Counted from the stretch's first letter, positions 24,746 to 36,336 are shown. The stretch: 64,000 bases of DNA from Floccularia luteovirens (GCA_009739215.1 VSJF01000009.1:992001-1056000), one strand, 5' to 3'. Translations and numbers: made by a program. The notes: generated by a model from the sequence alone, not told the origin.

Positions 24746-25897
24746 TTAAATTGTCGAATTCTTGACAATATCTGCCAGCTCCAAGAAACTGTCCACGACA
24801 TAATCTACCTCTCCACCCTCTGCCTTGCTTTTCACCGCTCCAGCTCCATCCCATGTTACTTCAGGTGCTGTTTCTTCATTTGGCCGACGGACGTAGATCG
24901 TGGTCATTCCAAGACTGCCCGCAGCACGTAGATCGTAGATGTGCGCTGCAACCATAGCGCAGCGATCAGGCGTGACTGCAAGATGGCGCATAGCTTCTCT
25001 ATAAGCTTTTGGATTTCTATACAGACATAAGGATAATATCAGAAATTTGCCTTGGAACTACATACGGCTTGAAGACTTGAAAAAGCTCAGTTGAAAACAC
25101 CACGTCCCAAGGAAGATCGGCATGTTTAGCCTTGAGAATACATTAATTAAGTTTAAAGGCAAGGAAAGGTAACGATATACCATGTCAATAAGTAATCTGA
25201 TATTACCGTTCGATAATGTTGCAAGAATTTTGTGTTGCTTCAATGCATGAAGGCCAGGGTTCGTGTCAGGCCAACCTTTTAATATATCATAATTCAGTAA
25301 AGGGAATGGATACACGATTGCAAACTTGAACAACGGTAGGATGAAGGCATGAAAATAAAAGTAGGTAACATACCATCTAAACGATGCCAAATCAAGTTCA
25401 ATTCGTCACGTACAGACTGGTCCCATACAGCACCGACGTGGGCCCATTGTGACGACCTGAGCATTTCTTCGAGAATCTGGAAGAACAAATAAGTGTGAGT
25501 AGATTGTCAAGTATTTCCTCCACAAAACCACACACAAACGTCTCACCTCACGGTGCATTTCATCTACGTTAAAAGAGCCTTGTCCACCAGCGGCAACCCG
25601 TCGACTACAGATCTGTATCAAACTGCACGCGACAAGGACAAACCACTCACGTATTCTTCATATATCCACTGCGCCATTCCTGCGCAAATACTTCCCAGTC
25701 AGTGTCTGGAGCTGAAAACAGAAGCATCAGACAAGGAATGTGTGTCTTCTGAGGACAATAGGATGGGAGGGAGAGAATGAATGAGACTCACCAACGCCAT
25801 GTTTCGCACCGAGCTCAACTAAGGCTTTGATGACAGTAGATCGCCAGTCGACGACAGTGCCAAATACGTCAAATACCAGAGCATCAATATTTTTCAT
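24746..25897 (-). CDS. HAD-superfamily hydrolase, type II haloacid dehalogenase-like
   Basis: Seven exons (25792-25897, 25651-25711, 25547-25604, 25374-25476, 25181-25275, 25066-25130, 24746-25016) join in phase to 252 aa, the usual length. Motif I is VFDVFGTVVDW with the nucleophilic Asp (residue 8). Motif II is LATLSNGN. The motif III Lys lies in FKPNPKAY. Motif IV is AAHIYDLRAAGSLGM with the acidic residue. This is the pattern of L-2-haloacid dehalogenase-like proteins, which use an aspartyl-enzyme intermediate. Fungal members are cytosolic and mostly of unknown substrate, so dehalogenation is not assured. Introns 4 and 5 end in AAG. It diverges from the GMC oxidoreductase start across 695 bases, so the two could share control elements. 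Confidence 0.93.
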
Positions 25898-26592
25898 CGT
25901 AGTGTTCTGTAGTTTCTTCAGAGATATCTACACATATATTAGCGATGTAGTTCGAAGCTGAACAACATCTATGTCTCATTTCCCACACGCAAAAACCATA
26001 TGACCACTGGATTATATGTATATGCACCATGATTATAAGTTTCCGCTTGATTTCTTTTCTCTCTGCAAATTAGTATACCCTGACCTTAGTCAATTGCTGC
26101 TTTAACTGATGAATGAAAGGCCCGCGGATGAGATTGGCATTGGACTGATTGAACCAATGAGTAATCGTGACTATACAAGTGGTCAAGCCGGCCCGTTCGT
26201 TTCACACGCAACATTGATAACAAACTCTGGTATCGTTGTAGAGTTCCTTCGCACAGTGCAGCACATGAATTATATTAAACTATTCATCCAAAATTACAAC
26301 CCAGATATCTGGATATCATCAACCCATTCACCAGGGATTCGGCAAGGCAAACCTCTGTTCTTATCTGCCTTTGCACTTCCATCTCTCACCAGCTCATCTT
26401 TGTGGGACAATTTCCTGTATCCAGATTGCTTTGGCTACCTTTTGGAGTGTACGATATCCCACTCAAGTCCACGATGGTTAGGTGGTTCGGTTGAAATGTG
26501 CCCATCTTGGGAGTACTGGAACTCCTTATTTCAACAGCCATGGAGATAATTGCTGGACATTGGTATCCACCTCTCGAAACCCATACTCAGAT
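25898..26592. promoter_or_regulatory. Divergent promoter region between HAD hydrolase and GMC oxidoreductase
   Basis: Both flanking genes start outward from this 695-base stretch, so it must contain both promoters. An open frame at 26109-26549 (+) has no domain and is probably chance. No specific operator is claimed. Confidence 0.5.
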
Positions 26593-28883
26593 ATGCACCT
26601 AGTATCGTGGCTTATCGCTCTCTTCATCCCATCTTTTGTGGTGCGGGGTGCAGTTTTTGAAGATATCTCGGACCTTCCAGGCCATGCTTATGACTTTATA
26701 ATTGTTGGAGGTGTGTCAATTCCGCTTCATTAGATATGTATCAGCGCATAACACTCCATTCTCATCAGGTGGTACAGCGGGTAATGCCCTGGCCAATAGA
26801 CTCACAGAGAATCCCGCTTTCTCTGTACTCGTCCTGGAAGCTGGTGTATCGTGAGTTGTTCACTCTAACACATTATCATTACATCCTTGTTTATCTGCCA
26901 AAAGAAACGAAGGTGTCCTTGATTCTATCGTACCATTCTTCTGCGGATCTGTGGTACCCAACACACCCTTTGACTGGAACTTCACCACAACGCCTCAAAC
27001 AGGTCTTAACGGACGATCATTAGCATACCCACGGGGTCACATTCTGGGAGGAACAAGTTCTGTCAGTGCGTATTACCCTGACTTGTGCTTATAGGATATT
27101 TGCTTATCTTCGTTATGGACGGCTAGACTTCATGGCCTACCTACGTGGTGCATCGGCAGATTGGGATAGGTATGCTAGAATCACGGGAGACGAAGGGTGG
27201 AGTTGGGATAGCTTACAGTCATATATAAGCAAGGTAAGCATTCATCCCCCGTCAATGCATATAGCCGACTTTCTCTCTAGAACGAACGTTGGACAAAGCC
27301 TGCTGACAGACATAATACGACAGGCCAATTTAATCCTGAACTTCACAGTACCACAGGAATCAATTCAGTTAGCCTAGCTGGTTTCCCACACCCGATTGAT
27401 GACATGATTATTCAAACAACGAAGGAGATGAGTGAAGAGTTTCCGTTTAATGAGGACATGAATTCTGGAAAACAATTGGGTTTGGGTATGAGAACTATCT
27501 CAATTCTCAGGTACCAAATTTAACGGGATATATGCAGGTTGGATTCAGGTTACAGTTAACGGCGGGAAGAGAAGCAGCTCCGCGACTTCATATCTTGGTC
27601 CTGAATTCATCAAAAGGCCGAACCTTCATGTCCTTCTCCACGCACGAGTGACCCGCATTCTTGAAACAAAGACACTCGACTTCCGGACAGTTGAATTCGT
27701 ACAAGTTCTACAATCTGATGGCGCAACAACACCTCGTCAGCGCCTCACTGCGCAGAAAGAGGTCATTCTCTCTGCAGGTTCAGTCGGTACCCCTCATATT
27801 CTCCTACATTCTGGAATAGGGGACCGCTCCGCTCTCAGCGCAGTTGGTATCCCCACTCGGGTGCACCTCCCAAGTGTCGGACAAAACCTCTCTGACCACC
27901 CACTCCTCCCAAATATGTGGCTTGTTAATGCGACAGACACATTTGAAACTGCAGAACGCAATGCAACGCTTGCCGCCGAACAATTCCAAGAATGGGAGGG
28001 CACACAAACAGGTCCGCTTGTTGATACATTGCTTGATCATCTAGCATGGTTGCGATTGCCGAAGGACGATCCTACTCTTGAGAAAGTTTGCAGATCCGGC
28101 TGCAGGGAATGATTCTGCGCATTTTGAGATGCTTTTCCTGGTTCGTTTCGCTATTTGAGAAATACGAAAGGGGTATTTTATGATTGATTGTAGAACGGTT
28201 TGATACCTGGCCCAGCCCTTCCAGCAACTGGTAATTTTCTGACGATAGTTACTGCCGTTGTCGCTCCTCTAGCAAGTGAGTTACACCTCGTTAACATATT
28301 TAAGATCATACTCAACCTAGTTGCATTAACATGGAAACAGGAGGCTCGGTTACATTAGCCTCATCAGATCCTTTCGCCGCACCGCTAATCGACCCGGCGC
28401 TGTTAGGCTCTGAATTTGATCTAATGGCAATGCGATCTGCAGTACGTAGCACGCATCGTTTCCTCACTGCACGTGCATGGGACGGATTCGTGATCGAACC
28501 GTTCATGGGACCAGGATTCAATCCCAACTCTAACTCCACCTCCACCCCAAACTCGAACTTCACTGACGCCCAATTGGATGCATACATTCGGTCAAACACG
28601 GGTACAATTTATCATCCAGTAGGGACAGCTGCGATGTCCCCACGTGGAGTTGAATACGGTGTTGTGGATCCGGATTTGCGGGTGAAAGGAGTGAAAGGGT
28701 TGAGAGTTGTAGATGTTTCCGTTTTGGTGAGTGGTTCTTGTTTCTGTGTGGAGTAGGATTGGTGGATATAAATAATTGGTATCCTTTGCTTTGCAGCCAA
28801 TCGTACCAGCGGCACACACGCAAGGTCCAGCATACATCGTAGCAGAACGGGCAGCTGATTTGATTAAAGAAGCATGGAAGTAG
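26593..28883 (+). CDS. GMC oxidoreductase, aryl-alcohol-oxidase-like, with a single frame break
   Basis: Nine exons (26593-26710, 26769-26850, 26905-27065, 27127-27233, 27281-27485, 27538-28140, 28194-28275, 28341-28726, 28797-28883) follow the family from end to end. There is a secretion signal ([15 protein letters not shown]), the FAD motif [14 protein letters not shown] with VLVLEAG, GGTSSVNFMAY, the second GMC signature around [16 protein letters not shown], and a C-terminus with [11 protein letters not shown] and [10 protein letters not shown] carrying the paired catalytic histidines. These enzymes oxidise aromatic or polyunsaturated alcohols and feed hydrogen peroxide to lignin breakdown outside the cell. 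In exon 6 one extra base after the AAA at 28083-28085 shifts the frame; coding resumes one base later as [15 protein letters not shown]. It is either a sequencing error in a homopolymer or a recent inactivation. Confidence 0.88.
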
Positions 28884-30820
28884 TGATGTTTGGAATTATT
28901 CATTTTGTCCTAAGTGAGAAGGAGATTTCAGTCGGGAAGTTGGGTAGTGAGAGAAAATGTTATCCATGCTGGACATGGGCTGGGAGCGCAGCAACTAACT
29001 TAGAAAACATCCAGCCCTTGACGTTCAGGTTAAGGCGTGCATGGGGTTTGGTTTTAAGTATTTATAGCCAAAAGAAGATGACATTGGGCTCTGGAAAGGT
29101 ACAAGAGTCGTGTTGATCGGTCGTGGGCGGTTTAAAAGTGTTTAAGTTGAGAATAGAATGATTGACATGCTTAATGGGTGGATTGTTTACCTTGGGTTAA
29201 ATTTAAACATCTTGAATGTGGTATGGCCATGGTAGGGTGAACTTCTAATTAACCATGCGAAAGGGAACTAATTGTGAATTTGCAGTATTTTAAGAGGGAG
29301 GTAAATACACATATTCAAGCATTCATAGAGACAGGTTTTTCGAAAGTACAATAACTTGATGCTTGGACATAAACATAATGGTTGTTCTATTCTTAACACA
29401 CAAGACATTGGAATATTTTTAGAACCTTGTATTTGTACACCGTCGTACTGACATCAACAAGTAACGCACCACACGCGTAGAAGCAGTCGCCTATGCTCTC
29501 AAGATTACATTGGACATGTGGGTTTCTGATTCCTATTTGATGCGCTGGTACTTAAAGACAAGGGAAAAAGATAAACCCAATACAGTTACAGTTCGTTTGT
29601 ACGCCCTTTCATCAAGCCCTTTTTGTTGAATAGTGACAGATATGGGAATTTTAAACTGTTTGAAGGAAACGTTGTAACTGTGTATAGACCATGCCCAGAA
29701 GATCGTGAAGTTGTGTGTCTGTATGACTCTGATCTCAACCTAGTCCTGGAAACAAGACGATGGTATGGATTATTGAGAATATGCGGGGATGATGAAACGA
29801 TGATGCGTCATATGAGAGGTGCTAAATCAAGCTAAATCTCGAACATTAAGCTAATAGTTCTGATAGGTGCAAGCCGCAAAGTTGATATTAGGTCGAAAAA
29901 AAAATTTCATACTTGGCACACTAATCAAATAAATTAGGGTGGAGACAAAGAAGTCGTGGTACGGCATCACCTTTGTGTATGCGGAGGAGAGTGGATTCTC
30001 TTATGTCAAATTTTCCTTTTGACGTTTTTGACACTCCTATAAAGAATAAGCTTTGTTGGAGCGCCCAGGGTCAGGACCACAAATTTAAATGGCCTATCGG
30101 TGAGTGTGGGCTCCATGCAGGGTGCCACGATTATCTTCATTATACGTCAAGTTTTGATTCCGGGTAGCAAACGGATTACTGGGCTTTGGGCATCCTGTGA
30201 GCCTGTTTAAGCGGGGAAAGTTTGTGAACTATATTGATCAGTGATGAATTATTAGACATAGTGAATGATCTTATCGCCACTATCAAGACCCGGGGATGGC
30301 ACGGAAAAAAGAAATGGCTAGACCATTGGAGAATCGGTTGTGAGGGACACCCTCACAACCGCAGTGTCCGACCCGATGAAATGAAAATTTATGAATGTAA
30401 GAGATAGGTGCTTTGAATGATAATTAATAATTGACGGAATGGTGTGGATGTGAGGGTAAAGTTAACAACGGTTACAGTTATTGTGAAGAGCTTGTAGAAG
30501 ACGGCAGTAACGGTCAAGGGAATCTAATCATAGTGAACAACCATTGTTTGTTGAGGAGATGGACACGGAGAGCAAGACCATTGTTACAGCGTGGCAGACA
30601 ATGGGATGAGGTAGATAACCCAAAAAGGAAATGTATCTATATTTCTATATAAAGCAGACCATCATCAATTGAGTGTTCCCTCAACCAGCCCCCCTCCTTT
30701 CCCCTCTTTCTCCGCTGCATCGTGTTCTCTCCATTTTTATCTCCTTCCTTAAATTTAAAGCTGCCTCGTTGCTGTGCGACTCTCTCTCCTCCTTCTTTCC
30801 CCCACCACCTTTTTGGCTTC
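28884..30820. other. Long intergenic region upstream of the AA9 gene
   Basis: This 1.9 kb stretch has no supported gene. The final 180 bases look like a strong fungal promoter: a TATATAAAG box at 30646-30654, then a long pyrimidine-rich tract from about 30685 to 30815 that runs up to the AA9 start. Confidence 0.5.
30646..30654 (+). promoter_or_regulatory. TATA box of the AA9 gene
   Basis: TATATAAAG lies 167 bases before the ATG and is followed by a CT-rich tract, typical of highly expressed secreted-enzyme genes in fungi. Confidence 0.55.
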
Positions 30821-32034
30821 ATGTCTTCTCTGACATCCCTATTCATTCCTCTCTTGTTCCTATCTTCTGCCTTGGCACATGGCCTCGTCGCAACATTTAC
30901 TGTCGATGGAAAAGCTTTCAAAGGTCCCCTCCCAGGTGTATCTAATCCACCAGATTCTGTTATCCGTCAAATAGCAGATGCCGAACCGATCAAGGGTGCA
31001 ACAAACCCAGCCGTAAATTGCGGAAAGAGTGCTGGACCTGCTGCTCTCGTCGCTGATGCGAACCCAGGAAGCGCGCTAACCTTTGACTGGCGTGACTCAA
31101 GTGGCCAAGGACCTGTATGTATTTTCTTTCTTTCTCTAATGAGCCGTAGGTCATAATTAATTACTCGATTTAGTGGCCTCATAACGTCGGACCTATGTTA
31201 ACTTATATGACATCTTGTGGTTCAGATTCTTGCGCAGATTTCGATTCTACCAATGCGAAATGGTTCAAGATTCAACAAGTTGGCAGGAAAAGTGACGGTG
31301 GTGAATGGGCCCAACAGGACCTTAGTATGTATCCTGCTCTATTTATAAAGTTTGTATCCCAATCATTGATTTTCACTTTTAATAGTGGCAGGGGGTGTAG
31401 CTGCAGTAACCCTTCCCTCAGAACATTGCACCCGGAAACTACCTTATACGTCACGAAATTATTGCTCTTCACCTCGGAAATACCCAAGGTGGCGCGGAAT
31501 TTTACGAAGGATTGTGTTCAACTTCGTGTTGGTGGCTCACAAATCAGGCGCTCCAACACAAGACGAGCTTGTCAGTCTTCCCGGCGCCTACAGTGATAAT
31601 GACCCCTGGTATCTTTGACCCTAACGTAAGTTGAGAATATTTTGATTCTGGTACATATCACTCATTGTTCTTTTGATAGGTCTTTGATCCGAGTGCACCC
31701 TTATGTATTCCCTGGTCCCTAAGGTTGCAAGCTTTCGTTGGTGGATCCAGTTCAGGTTCTGATACAGGTTCTGGCACAAGTTCTGGTTCCGGTTCTGGTA
31801 GGTTCTGGTTCCGGCTCGGCTTCTAGTTCCGTATCTGCTGGTAAACCAGCAGCCACCAGTCCAGCCATACCCGCATCAACCGGAACAGGCTCAGTCATCA
31901 ACAGTCAAATTCAAACTCGTCATCGTCATCGACGGGAGGCTCCTGTAAACTGAAGAAAGCGCACCGTTGCAGATGTTCGCGCACGCCATGCTGTGCGATA
32001 TATGCGTCGTCTCGCATTTGGCAAGACGCATTAA
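30821..32034 (+). pseudogene. AA9 lytic polysaccharide monooxygenase, frame-disrupted
   Basis: Exons 30821-31114, 31174-31324, 31386-31625 and 31680-32034 can be followed. The signal peptide ends ...SSALA and the mature protein begins HGLVATFTVDGK, so the copper-binding N-terminal His is in place. WPHNVGPMLTYM supplies the second brace His. In other frames the protein continues as APGNYLIRHEIIALHLGN, then LVSLPGAYSDNDPG, a Gly/Ser linker, and a basic tail ending RYMRRLAFGKTH. AA9 enzymes cleave cellulose or hemicellulose oxidatively outside the cell. Exons 1 and 2 are clean. Exons 3 and 4 carry at least eight single-base breaks (near 31421, 31512, 31541, 31603, 31701, 31717, 31733, 31956), most of them lengthening a homopolymer. 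No CBM1 is seen. Confidence 0.85.
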
Positions 32035-32774
32035 CTCCTATCCTGGAACTCGGCAGGCATCCCACCCCTTTCACACGCGGCTAAGCCGTGCTACCCTCTG
32101 GAGGGTTCTTTATATTTTATGAAGGATGGAATTCAAGACAGACCGGATATCTGAAGCTAACTAAGAGTTTCAGAGGCTCACGATGATCTTACTGAACGAC
32201 TATTTTGATGAAGAAAGATGAAATGCTCGATGTGTATCGTACATATCTTCCACTGGTGGATCTTATTTGTTTTCTCCCTGTGCTCTTATGCTTTATTAGA
32301 TGTGGCTGTTGATCACCCTTATCGTACTGTACTATCTTCATCAGTGCTTACTCTATCTTCATCTATCATCGTGCTCATCATCCTCATCTGTATTTCATCC
32401 TCACCCAAATCACCCACATTCATATATAACACATCAAATTCTAGTGCTGGTGCGCTGTTTGTAGAACATATTACAGTACTACATTGTGGATGTATTACAC
32501 TAACTATCTTCCCCCCCAAAAAAAAAATTATGTAAAAATGGAAAACATATTTTTGACAAATTTGAAAGTTCACCTGGCGAAAATCAGCTCCGACTTGAGC
32601 AACGTAAAATATCTGCATGAGGATTTAACTTGTTCAATCACAGTAAAAAATTACAGCTACACACAACTGCACAGATCTGTACTAATCCTACTTTTATATT
32701 TAAAAACATGTATTTTTTGTGCATTGATGACAGAGCCAGAGGACGGAGATTGCAAAAATCCACTGCAACCTTTG
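32035..32774. other. Intergenic between AA9 and copy C; left half of a duplicated block
   Basis: No gene is seen. From about 32195 to 32640 it matches 34673-34940 (CGACTATTT, CAAATCACCCACATT, CAGTACTACATTG, ATTACACTAAC). It contains a run of seven C followed by ten A near 32512-32528. Confidence 0.55.
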
Positions 32775-34143
32775 TCAACGCCACATATACTGGTCACTCC
32801 CAAGAGTAGGCGACAGATACTCCGGTGGCGGCTCATCAAAATTAGATCCCCAACGTGTCATATTTGCGTCCTGCATCTGTTGTTCCATCTGCAAAATCTT
32901 TTGTTGCAAGATGTCTACTCGTTGTTGTAAAGCACGTAGCTCATCTCTGTTAAGAGTGGATTCCTCTATTGTTGCTTCCGTAGCGAGTAATGACATTGTC
33001 TGGTCCAATTCTTCCCTCAAGTCTGATAGGATACTGTGTGGTCGAGACATGATGGGAGCTACTGGGGTTGTGCGCTGGGCCATATTGACCGATGGATATG
33101 GTTCATTTGTAGAGGCTTTCTTCGTTCTCCATCGTCGATAGTACAACAATCCTACTAAAGCCCCCAGGCAAGTCAAAGCACTCGTAACTCCACCTATAAT
33201 TTCACCAATGTGGGGCGCAGATAGCTTTGGGTTAGTTATAGGAGCAGTCGTGCTTTGTAGAGGTGTGTTCGATGTCGTCAGAGATGGTGTTTGGTGAAAG
33301 GATGGTAAGGTTCGTAGGTCCAAGGTAGATATTTCAGGGCCAGAAAAGGGCGCAGATATGGAGAATGCAGCGGAGGAACCTGGGATTGCCGATATTTCAG
33401 GGCCAAAAACGGGCGAGGCGTGGGAGAATGCAACGGAGGAACGTTGGATTGTCGAAATAGGTGTCGAAGCACTAGTTGTTTCTATCCTAGAGATTGTGTC
33501 TCTCGTGGCTATCACTGTGAGAACTTCGGTGCTTGGTGGGGAAGGGCTCGAATCCGTTGGAATATTGCCTTCCCGGGGGTCTAAGACTGGAACTTCAGGC
33601 AATATTTGACTCCCAGCCGGGAAGATTTCAAAAGTTTTAGATTCAACAACAAAGTTGTCAGTCCTGATACATTCAAAGTCAGTACAATCATGGTATCATG
33701 ATGCTCCTGACCATACAACTTACACCGTGTCCGTGATTTGGATCACATACCCTGAGCTATTTCATTTGCGCTAGGAGATAAGCCAATATATGAGTGTAAG
33801 AAGTAAGTAGTACTCACCGGGGTGGGACAAACGCAATTTCACGAGCAATGGAAGTCTCCAATGCTTCATTAACAAAGATCGTAGAACTGTTGGCCAGAGC
33901 CTTGTTTACGAGCTGGGCATCGATGAATGCAAGATCACCATTCTCTACAACCACACTAAGCCACAAAATTTGAGGTACACACTTGGTTTCAATTCCGTTG
34001 TCATGAAAACATGTCTGGGTTGTGATTTTGAGAGTGGAGCAGAGACCTGCTATTGAAACCAAAAACATCACCGACCTAGACACCCAGTTCTCAGTGGGAG
34101 GCATGTAATCAAAGTAAATTCCTCACCAGCGGAAGGGACTCAT
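32775..34143 (-). CDS. Single-pass membrane protein with Ser/Thr-rich ectodomain and PPxY tail (copy C)
   Basis: Exons 34127-34143, 33818-34075, 33724-33756 and 32775-33663 join to 398 aa with the same four-exon structure as copies A and B. The start is MSPFRW, spliced to SVMFLVSIAGLCSTL. The ectodomain has TQTCFHDNGIETK and an insert relative to A and B (ANSSTIFVNEALE). A stalk rich in Ser and Pro leads to HIGEIIGGVTSALTCLGAL, then YYRRWRTKK. The tail has LREELDQTMSLLATE, an LQQRVDILQQKILQMEQQ coiled coil, and FDEPPPEY. It is intact and faces the AA9 gene, with the two 3' ends 740 bases apart. Confidence 0.85.
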
Positions 34144-35097
34144 AATAGCAGTGTCAAGAATTGGGCAACGAGTTTTGTGGATATTGGTACGCCAAAGAAA
34201 TAGATAAGTGGAATGAGTTGAGAGCTTGATTTTGTCTCGTCTTCCCCTTCTAGTCTTGACGGTTGCAGCGCAACCACTATCTTCCACTTCGTCTCGTCAG
34301 ATTTCGATCATCCATCGAATATCACAGCATCGGAATTCAACATTTATTGGACGTTGTTTGATTGCGGGACTATGGTTTGGTTTGCTGGTCTTCTGCCTTG
34401 GCATCTTGTCTTGTCATATAAATCACCATCGACGATAAAGCTTTCCAAGGTTCCTTCTCAGCTGCATCCAATCTACCGGATCCTTTTTTCCGCAACTTAA
34501 GAGCAGGTGGCGAACTGTAAATTGTGGAAAGAACTAAATTGAGTTGATGCGAATGCCAGAAGTACTGGGCTGGCATGACTCACGTGACAGTATGATTCCA
34601 ACTTAAACGTATCTTTTTTTTTAGTCACCGACGAAATACTTTTCCAGTGTAAACCCAAGGAATGCAATAAAACGACTATTTAGATCAAGAAAAACGAAAT
34701 GTTCAATGTGTACTGTCCATATTTTTTTCGCACAAATCACCCACATTTACATTCAACACATTACCAAATTCTAATGTTAGTACTCGCGCTGTTCAATATA
34801 GAAAAACATCACAGTACTACATTGCGGATATATTACACTAACAGTCCCCCAAAGAAAAATGAAAACATGGTTCGAAAATTCAAAGCTTCATTTGCGCTCT
34901 GCCGCAAGCAACAGAAAATATCAGCATCTGCCATCTAATTTCAATTGACATGCTTAATCTCAGTAAAATCCATACTGTCCATCTAAAATTGCTACATCTG
35001 TCTACATTAACCCAATGTAAAAACGCTATAATGTCTGTCCCACCGTAAGGGGTGCTTGAAAAGAAGAGGAAAGAAGACAGAAAATGCAAAACTTTTG
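34144..35097. other. Intergenic holding an AA9 relic and a duplicated 3' block
   Basis: This is the upstream side of copy C, then the AA9 relic at 34388-34600, then a block (34673-34940) that repeats the AA9-to-copy-C spacer. No intact gene is seen. Confidence 0.6.
34388..34600 (+). pseudogene. AA9 monooxygenase relic (5' fragment)
   Basis: The sequence CTTCTGCCTTGGCA, encoding the end of the AA9 signal peptide, is followed by matches to the AA9 first exon: ATCGACGATAAAGCTTTCCA, the GTAAATTGTGGAAAGA segment, TTGATGCGAATGC and CTGGCATGACTCACGTG. Internal pieces are missing, and the N-terminal His region is changed. Nothing from AA9 exon 2 onward is seen. It sits in the same position relative to copy D as the full AA9 sits to copy C. 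Confidence 0.75.
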
Positions 35098-36336
35098 TTA
35101 GCGATGCGATTGCTCAAGAATAGGCAATGTATACTCCGGGGGAGGTTCATCAAAGTTTGATCCCCAACGTGCCGTATTTTGGACCTGCAATTGTTGTTCC
35201 GTCTCCAAAATCCTCTGTTGCAAAGTGTCTACTCGTTGTTGTAAAGCATATATCTCATCCCTGTTATGAAGAGATTCCTCAACTGTCCTTTCCGTAGCAA
35301 GTAATGACATTGTTTGATCCAACTCTTCCCTCAAATCTGAGAGAATACTGTGTGGTCGAGACATGTTAGGGGCCATTAGTGTCGTGCCCCGGGTCATAGT
35401 GATCGATGAATAGAATTCATTTGTAGAGGATTTCTTCGTTCTCCATCGTCGATACTTCCTGTTAGTTAGAGAAGCTGTCGTGCTTTGTAGAGGTGTGTCC
35501 GACGTCGTCGAAGATGATACTGGATGCAAGGAAGATGTTACAAGGTCAGAAAAGGACGAGGATGTGGAGGATGCAAGGAACCTTGGATTGTCGAAATAGG
35601 CCGGCGTCGAAGCAGTATTGTTTTTCATCCCAGAGATATACATGGTGAGAACGGATACCACTGTAGTAGGTTTTGAATGCCGACGACTCAGTCTGTACTG
35701 GGCTGACGACGATCCTACCGGGAGGGATACAACGGAATCATCTGAAGGGAAAGAGCTTCGGTCAGTTGGGGTGGGACCTTCCCGGGGGTCTAAGACTGAA
35801 ACTTCAAGCAACAGCCAGGGCGATTTCGAAAAGTTTAGATTCAGCAACAAAGTTGTCAGTCCTGATACATTCAATGTCAACGATCGTGATATCATGATGC
35901 TCTTGACCATACAACTTACACCGTGTCCGTGATTTGGATCACATACCCTGAGCTATAACATTTGCGCTAGGAGATAAGCCAATATATGCGTCTAATAGGT
36001 AAGCAGTACTCGCTCTGGTGGGACAAACGCAATTTCACAAGCAATGGAAGCTTCATTAACAAAGATCGTAAAACTATTACCCAAAGCCTTATTTACGAGC
36101 TGAGCATCAATAAATGCAAGATCACCATTCTCTACAACCACACTAAGCCACATAATTCCGCCTTGAGGTACACACTTGGCTTCAATTCCGTTGTCATGAA
36201 AACATGTCTGGGTTGTGATTTTGAGAGTGGAGCAGAGGCCTGCCATTGAAACCAAAAACATCACCGGCCTAGACACCCAGTTCTCAGTGGGAGGCATGTA
36301 ATCAAAGTAAATTACTCGCCAGTGGGAGGGAATCAT
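35098..36336 (-). pseudogene. Damaged PPxY-tail protein without its membrane helix (copy D)
   Basis: Exons by homology are 36320-36336, 36014-36268, 35920-35952 and 35098-35861. The ectodomain is almost the same as in copy C, and the tail keeps LREELDQTMSLLATE, LQQRVDTLQQRILETE and FDEPPPEY. Three things differ. First, the donors of introns 1 and 2 read GCGAGT instead of GTGAGK. Second, exon 4 in the normal phase stops at 35804-35806 after about 120 aa because a few bases are missing around AGTCAAATATTGCC. Third, the whole HIGEI...GLLY membrane segment is absent: TNRK joins directly to YRRWRTKK in the downstream frame. Intron 1, if retained, is open and in frame. The locus is probably dying; a soluble product is a less likely alternative. 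Confidence 0.75.

Noticed and set aside
25060..25095. Apparent frameshift in the HAD hydrolase at the FKP motif
   Set aside because: Re-reading the strand showed ELFQVFKP in frame with a normal donor; the gene is intact.
26109..26549. Possible 146-aa protein upstream of the GMC gene
   Set aside because: It has no recognisable domain, no intron signals, and it overlaps the promoter region needed by two divergent genes.
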